A stretch of DNA of 27,182 nucleotides from a virus. The DNA lies in the IMG/VR virus record IMGVR_UViG_3300020475_000653, positions 1 through 27,182 of that record. The stretch is one strand, 5' to 3'. The translations under genes were made by a program, and so were the position numbers. This document shows, piece after piece, positions 25,401 to 27,182 of this stretch. The notes under the pieces were generated by a model. That model was not told the DNA's origin, ran no database searches, and worked only from the letters and a program-made list of their open reading frames with translations. Position 1 is the first letter of the stretch. Each line of letters begins with the position of its first letter.

Positions 25401-27182
25401 CTATACCATCAACCAATACTACTCCACATACATTCATATCTGCAGAAACTAATTGTATTGAAAGAGCAGTTATTAGTACAGGTGGAAATTATGCACATAC
25501 ATTTGTTGATGCACTTGCTGGTGGAATAGAAAAAGCAACTCAATTAGTTCGACTACAGAATAATTCATTAGTATTCAGATGTGGTATGGATAACTATGCT
25601 ACAACTCATTCATATCCTCGTTCTTCGGATCCTTATAGTTCAAGATGGCTTCCTGTAGGTAAAGTTCTTGGAGATAATTTTGAGATCCAAATAGGAGCAT
25701 CTCCAAATAAATCAATTCATACATTTGATAGTTCAACACCTAATGGGTTGGAGATACAGAATGGTAAGATTACAATAAATGTTGGAAGTGCATCTCTAGT
25801 TACTGATTTACACGATCATACATTTGTAAGTGCTACTACTGGAGCATTGATTAGTGGTGGTAGTTACACACATACATTCAGTACTGCTAAGAATGATTGT
25901 ATAACTGCACGTACTCCTTTACCAAAACTTGCTCCAACAGATGCTACCTATGATCCTACTACAGGAAACTTAGTAGTAACAGTCAAGAATCATGGATTGT
26001 CAACTAGTGATAGGATTGCTATTGCCCCTAATTCAATGAACTTTACATGTTCAATGGATGATAATTCATCAGAGCATACTTATCCTCGTAAGTCTGATCC
26101 AATTGCTTCTGCTGTAATACCTATTGCAACAGTCAATAGTGCTGATACGTTTACTGTAAATGTGGGTACTTCTCCACAGGTAACTCATGATGTTTCTAAT
26201 GCGTCTTATAATCATACTACAGGTGATATGATACTCACCATTGGAACTCATACTTTGAATAGAGGAACATCTATAAAATTAGCTGACAATTCACTAACCT
26301 TTACTTGTGCTAAGGATAACTATCAGACCGATCACTCTTATCCAAGAACAGATATTATCAATAAGGATATTACTAATGCTCTTTACTATCCAGATATAGG
26401 CAAATTGAGTATTACTTCTCCTAATCATGGATTCTCTGATGGTGATCAAATAAAGATTGCTGATGATTCAATAGTATTCAAATGTTTGATGGATGGTAAT
26501 TCATCAGATCATAGTTATCCAAGATCAACAGATCCTATTAGTGGTAAGTGGGTTACAGTAGAAAATGCAGGAAGTAATGCAGATACATTTGATATAACTG
26601 TTGGCAAGTCTCCGTTAGTAAAATACACACCTGGACCTGCAACTACATATAATCCAACTACAGGTCTTGTAGTTCTCAGCATAGGACCACATAATCTAAA
26701 GGTAGGTCAAAATATTAAGTTAGCTGGAGATTCATTGAAGTTTACCTGTGCTAAGGATAATCATCAAACATTCCATACATATCCAAGAATAAGTGATCCT
26801 GCTTACAATACTTCAGTTTCTATCACAGCAGTTACTGATACTACTATAACAATACAGGCATTATCTACTATTCCATCTACTAATACTACAGATCACATCT
26901 TTATTGATGCAACTGCTGATGCAGTGATTGCTGGTGGAGATTATCAGCATACATTCGTAAATGCAAATGCTAGTGCAATTAGTTTCAGAAAAGACAGATC
27001 ATATGATAATTCCATTGAGATTATTCAGGATGGATCACTTCACACCGTAACTGGTGCAGAGTATAATCCAATATCAGGAATTATGAGAGTTACTGTTCCT
27101 ACACACGGATTCAGTACTGGTGATAATGTCAAGTTTGCTGATGGTTCTATAACTTTCACATGCGGATTTGACAATAACGCTA
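13478..27182 (+). CDS. giant repetitive virion protein in the gp7 position (3' end beyond window)
   Basis: The frame is open from ATG 13478 (AAGGA upstream) to the window end: at least 4,568 codons. The opening SQLSDFFRQEYPTFVKFFEEYY is typical of T4-like cyanophage baseplate proteins; the position just after gp6 is that of gp7. In order: an N-terminal baseplate-like region; GGSGYT-type motifs (from ~residue 600); YHYH domain 1 (core at 816); more glycine-tyrosine motifs and two GTxE...R...GT segments to ~1,640; YQDFSYVIRS at 2088; YHYH domain 2 (core at 2571); one isolated repeat (~3015); two helical domains (~3150-3400); and a repeat array from 3416 to the edge. It is probably a baseplate or long fibre component. 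Nothing suggests an enzyme. No frameshift was seen when I read the frame through. Confidence 0.92.
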   Translation, partial: MIKVSQLVDSQLSDFFRQEYPTFVKFFEEYYKATEIDGASTGLLRQIQKYQNADFYKDGIILETTLAFDITADDTTIGLSQKTDNKQRAIWKRFPSEGLVLLNDGTNQEIIQYKNIDPSTGVLYDIRRGSSGTTKLGDLLNDSTFISTNGTAFSASNTTVTNISHLFLATLFKNLKTQYFSGIPIERLNEDISVPTILKYIKDFYASKGTSPAIEFLFRSAFNDEKILVRYPNEQLLKSSVSTWSVDTVLQGTLIKFADGVTVDDLPGLVLKQITYGYDQTIGEATASIEKVIPIKSGNDTLYRIFLNAESVIGHFQPANETRSNTTFGTLNKTLVVDSTIGFPDINGEFYVEGINDANNIPISFSYAEKTGTEFYDVSTNAVTFTAASKNRSVFGSNILYVVSDSQANPLIDYYSASFRPAGLISETPITGKGLFVKEGDVVEFGLSGKKQDAPINSSWRQNVPSTEDNIRTVSTSGNMVATYLSNEYNVSRGVNQVFENNDHVFVSSNGFPDVLSIGEIKAGPHAGLSPASQRHLKKIPKVPSLGKTKTTQPDNGTIGVTIDGVPIISFRGVNTELDGPNISGQGGQLTSAGELSSITVVDGGSGYTAPPKVVVDDSVGTGAFATAQISGGKVIGITLTAFGAYQSTPEVTISAGSGAHMSPQFPSNNITGEIETLNILGSGQDYTQVPEIVIVDESGRGRGARFVVSTIDPTSGAISSIRKVSGGYDYDKAKTKIYIVPTASGANVSANVTEWHRDNIKEYQRYSDKHNGYPFPGLIPEYHDAYNYVGNPVGIRNILGDNIVAGNETAGNLQHSPIIGWAYDGVPIYGPVGYTNPLDTSSPLKRLESSYFVKDARNAIGVTAYSMGTFIEDYEYKPDGDALHKDLDEFNGRICITPEFPLGRYCYFTTVHSSADENQIDRYDIKPRFPYVVGPTFKYAPESSNWDATSILKNLPTDVIRVRDENNNLPQFGSLVGATVSNVSSGSIDSVIIENGGKNYVDVASNESFTPRWGAGDEFYVDNSNTQGTGFTAAVSSILPKSPSGAVVNTSSIVASDIVGKIDSRQQKLTVPSPSVDTSTNVLYYNRISEGDEISDNTVIEQEFETAINTGLLDEIYLRANNLENLSTGMTLEIEDEIVYVNGVPTNNTKYVYLKVSSTEQLSNDLPITAGSQKGFYYEYINGAYGFDEIYVDANNVSYKIGKIIALDRVANTMQLEMYINPVTSNYYTFTVSSTFNQSLYSGAGGYEHNISVADVGGAGVAASAAIFNADGSGSRYASSISSPTTETNLWGGANNKNYFGEGRAGDFEFAKTVPVLRGWDASKKVPHLAGTAVVSQTPEGVISDYTVRISITGASSMDAWNVGTYIKGATSQCEGRVSKIEKIDNSNGYLFVKDIKSGPNASDLPRFGAYSAGTFSSETVNEIGIGATNTVAGGVVTSYDPATSTSTQLTRTISNTDTIIRVGNASAFPLDRYISIGSEKMRIVSRDIENKTWTVARKQLGSSYPTSGSHLNGATVEIANAQATFTAGSDKYYATVDLYNAQRFTTSSSFKDQDDNNIFVQDQVINPITTDQRNIAFGPTKFDFFNLGNIVKIGTEMLRLDGKAGNIFQVTRGLLGTTGQEHAHNTDITNQSELEAILQTDIAHGLSEDDLVEIFGDPATNQSITTPVVVKFDGTNNRFLFSSIHTNNSFESNPNLSFVYGHKYVFDVSELTNQTTILSFYNDDLYTDEYAVSRVGTPGNANATVTLIITDTSISNLFYDNSNSSITDSNPKINFVEDPYNTGGTPIFDVTSTTFKYIVKRRVEGQARGTKKMGVVTPNVFGEIANINIINQGFGYESLPVIKGISLRKDDELRYSLTIDENTGEITGVSVSTPDTREFGGSRYISPTIYVIGNGTGAELVADTQGGSVRSIRVTSGGQGYTSGTELLLVEEDERNIRVLPSSSTIGKVIGLDITSPGARFSNNYTMVPETTIPVSMQLVDLEDPKKYEFGERVYQGDVNNPLVTGIVVDYNEINQTLRVRSVVGEFLTGQVLKGYLSGTESKPKTVNSASIQSTIDAITTISGFFSDDLGKLSTSSQKIQDSYFYQDFSYVIRSQIPVTDWREIIKDSTHPAGFLVFGEVILDSSASVSTVPIGGATTCPSDRHKFTFDTSADIQSDFLSSITWATNIFLRNGSNIKVGDSFKYYQDSFDYELKWKGITAAGDIVEGKMVDQKIYYVTYAENDGLGNAYIKISDYHPNDTFADAEHNRERFDLSLQSTSPNSYLPNFTCDAQNPNKQITIEVFKEFIDIDPTIPMELTDSLKTVQINKFFRMVERPGMGSLISAEGTVAIDLSYVDDITANIDGIKRIYDIREEGSLISPYNDNSLLVTIDGVGQEPGKAYTIINDRKIQSLEITTTGAGSLEYDSWKITSGTTDIDNGATVVGGTADITQVYKDEEFIYITSRGVPSYTSTIGPYSGLNPSFQDYIKRVPTEVFAPVDKQNTPLGVIGMFANGTLLQNSTLETTYNNKGTWTITEVGSKPPTDAFGGKANTRGQYYQACNPIGLRRQLNDNMTSTGDYAEDASSPSHSPILGWAFDGTPIYGPYGYTDAHSATSAIKKIQSGYSTRPLSTRNTLIDGTILTGDQIGPPVDSVEFNVVGFVPFSGATDIFIPGAVVTQVNSATDDSIVSGINGIVQSFNPLTGTLLLASVNGTLSQNMWIKSATAWCQISIVPTIYNIGYFVEDYSYSTTGADLDVYNGRFCVTPEFPLGRYCYFTTIKNSTYNYTTPATNTAELNAAYPFVVGPQLYHTFYPENQLTKGELSSKIIFAAPPTEFIDPDTGHTQTQKFVGRKFGFSDVVNNKNFAKKFVDISPQFDGYKTTFALQTTAQQPSYAPQDPLEPAENALVFMDGIIQIPGTDKSYTIDNNANTITFSTAPKRVGKVINMSEVAGVLNFRDNEIIVGATSGATGKVVGRTPLGYEGKGVLKVEVLTKDFIDGENVTAPAVSGDVEPRTGKDSNGDVIQLGNLNVSAATYNPNDGELVLTVSDVNHLVENADGILVNTPITTNDELNIRYKSINFTCFYDNHATEHRYPRGGDPAHRQNLPILAVGSQTITVNVGISSNTTTHLFVNASNPAVLVNGKTFGRGAINTPIKLKGTVTAGDRFLDAANLLEANKSLIAEEAVLSMLDYPAYKGTFQINSGSGNFTNQDCIDDVRDVISAIVDNIRFGGNDQVHDAANLYVNGGALQHLVGEEEPSKLAFRWAKDLCVLAMQNKLDDYNKLGTSTGYSTYDNASTNKMIDGANLLEMNKDLIAYEAVSRMTAQYPSYTYPTGFTSADCIDDVKDALDSIIFNMTYGGNSRTWDAASFYAKGISNYVTGRETEIVYTFNAAKDIASEVCRNILVNIQGSHGYTQHTNATITDSTISSFTPTGATYNPTSGEMVLTIPNHGLTAANSIEIDTDSLEFTCTMDSNDTKHTYPRSSDPANSKALEILNTTTNTISVNVGSSPLENYDITAADYNQNTGDMEITIGNHNFIEGSGIKLAANSLTFTCLKDFNVTNHTYPRTTDPVYNKSIPIKSVGISPYTIAGADYNPETGTAVLNIPNHPFTAPTRHTADSATYNPLTGELKVTMTSHNFAVSDMIRIAPNSMFFTCTMDAGSTQHSYPRETDPAANKWLPVSAVDTSTFTVNVGTSNISGYSVSDSTYNPVTGEMTLVVGGHNLDVGSSIRIAKDSLRFTCDMDQNSTYHTYPRSTDPYYNTAVKITGTTSNSITVNVGTTPTVNHNVTDATYDTTSGNMQLEIGSHTLQVGESIRLATESITFSCAFNGASGAAAEKAYPRATGANTSNGADYAYNTALEIIGTTSTKITINVNGGQGAISNSDTHTFVSATAGAVISGGNYTHTYVNAANEYTPTDVVYNPTTGVMTLTVNGHKFGNGDHIRLDDDSITFTCTHGSGQKSYPRSTDPISGQWIPVSNVTDNTFDIQVLDAIPSTNTTPHTFISAETNCIERAVISTGGNYAHTFVDALAGGIEKATQLVRLQNNSLVFRCGMDNYATTHSYPRSSDPYSSRWLPVGKVLGDNFEIQIGASPNKSIHTFDSSTPNGLEIQNGKITINVGSASLVTDLHDHTFVSATTGALISGGSYTHTFSTAKNDCITARTPLPKLAPTDATYDPTTGNLVVTVKNHGLSTSDRIAIAPNSMNFTCSMDDNSSEHTYPRKSDPIASAVIPIATVNSADTFTVNVGTSPQVTHDVSNASYNHTTGDMILTIGTHTLNRGTSIKLADNSLTFTCAKDNYQTDHSYPRTDIINKDITNALYYPDIGKLSITSPNHGFSDGDQIKIADDSIVFKCLMDGNSSDHSYPRSTDPISGKWVTVENAGSNADTFDITVGKSPLVKYTPGPATTYNPTTGLVVLSIGPHNLKVGQNIKLAGDSLKFTCAKDNHQTFHTYPRISDPAYNTSVSITAVTDTTITIQALSTIPSTNTTDHIFIDATADAVIAGGDYQHTFVNANASAISFRKDRSYDNSIEIIQDGSLHTVTGAEYNPISGIMRVTVPTHGFSTGDNVKFADGSITFTCGFDNNA
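15923..16210 (+). other. YHYH domain 1 in the giant protein
   Basis: Residues 816-832 read HSPIIGWAYDGVPIYGP, the core of the YHYH domain family. At 899 follows PEFPLGRYCYFTT, 83 residues later. The second domain repeats both blocks. YHYH domains are common in marine phage and bacterial surface proteins, and their ligand is not established. Confidence 0.8.
21188..21760 (+). other. YHYH domain 2 in the giant protein
   Basis: Residues 2571-2587 read HSPILGWAFDGTPIYGP, and PEFPLGRYCYFTT recurs at 2748, 177 residues later. Compared with domain 1, about 94 extra residues lie between the two blocks. They contain hydrophobic strands (FNVVGFVPFSGATDIFIPGA and SFNPLTGTLLLASVNG), which suggests a small beta domain inserted in a loop. 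Confidence 0.8.
22520..22815 (+). repeat. isolated upstream copy of the array repeat
   Basis: This copy has AATYNPNDGELVLTV, INFTCFYDN, EHRYPRGGDP and TITVNVG in the same order as the array units, but lies before the two helical domains and about 900 nt from the array. It is the most diverged copy seen, with an enlarged first half. Confidence 0.8.
22920..23670 (+). repeat. tandem pair of helical domains in the giant protein
   Basis: Two copies of a helical domain of about 128 residues. Each has NLLE(A/M)NK-LIA-EAV, then a CIDDV-D signature (Cys at residues 3195 and 3323), a GGN motif followed by DAA, and an Ala-Lys-Asp helix (FRWAKDLC; FNAAKDIA). They are the only clearly alpha-helical part of a mostly beta protein and may be a hinge or trimerising element. 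I recall this domain from other cyanophage structural proteins. Confidence 0.75.
23723..27182 (+). repeat. array of about twelve degenerate beta repeats
   Basis: Units of roughly 75-90 residues start near 23723, 23972, 24277, 24536, 24788, 25173, 25538, 25938, 26194, 26377, 26638 and 27053; there is also a short fragment near 24195. Each has TYNPTTG-M-LTI--H, then IRIA--S--FTC, H-YPR-(S/T)DP and (F/I)TVNVG. Type A units have MD...SS before the HTYPR-like motif and usually W-(I/L)PV after DP; type B units usually have KDN and YNT. Several units carry an extra segment, HTFVSATAGA-ISGGNYTHTF. The array continues past the window. Confidence 0.9.

Noticed and set aside
13478-27182. Several separate genes (gp7, gp8, fibres) instead of one giant gene
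   Set aside because: I read the frame codon by codon across most of its length, found no stop, and saw no internal gene boundary.

Overview
The window looks like part of the genome of a T4-like marine myovirus, most probably a cyanophage infecting Prochlorococcus or Synechococcus. The supporting genes are a gp25 baseplate wedge protein (11193-11594), a gp6 baseplate wedge protein (11597-13474), a PAAR spike-tip protein (7648-8061), a small basic protein of the MAVKTKQGAWG type that I recall from cyanophages (10744-10896), and a giant structural gene carrying YHYH domains. Genes are dense, often overlap by ATGA or TAATG, and the DNA is AT-rich. I see no integrase, tRNA, CRISPR or insertion sequence. 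The host is inferred from family resemblance only, with no database search.

Layout: (1) 1-1634 is a run of small overlapping plus-strand genes ending in a compact SET-domain protein. (2) 1616-2120 holds two small minus-strand genes. (3) 2121-2650 is a non-coding divergent region with sixteen CTAG tetramers in about 300 bp, a perfect consensus TTGACA-N17-TATAAT promoter pointing right, and a weaker promoter pointing left. (4) 2651-6284 is a string of small accessory genes. From about 3.2 kb onward they look like stand-alone cassettes: a hairpin-plus-T-run terminator, then within 0-7 nt a TATAAT or TATTAT box, then a start codon. Three starts lie exactly 6 nt after the box, which predicts leaderless mRNAs. 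One cassette encodes a ligase-like nucleotidyltransferase. (5) 6512-13474 is the virion block: two small genes, an unassigned structural protein, the PAAR tip, an 877-residue mosaic protein (Ig-like, von Willebrand A, Ig-like, glycine-rich), two small proteins, gp25 and gp6. (6) 13478 to the window end is one open frame of at least 4,568 codons. It sits where gp7 is expected and contains two YHYH domains, many glycine-glycine-x-glycine-tyrosine motifs, two alpha-helical domains, and an array of about twelve degenerate repeats that runs off the window.

Functionally, the right half builds the baseplate. gp25 and gp6 form wedges, the PAAR protein caps the central spike, and the mosaic protein and giant protein are likely peripheral, host-contacting parts. 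The left half is accessory and probably acts on the host. The most interesting features are the terminator/promoter cassette architecture with its duplicated 48-nt intergenic module, the CTAG array, the SET protein, the VWA/glycine-rich mosaic protein, and the two-type alternating repeat array of the giant protein.
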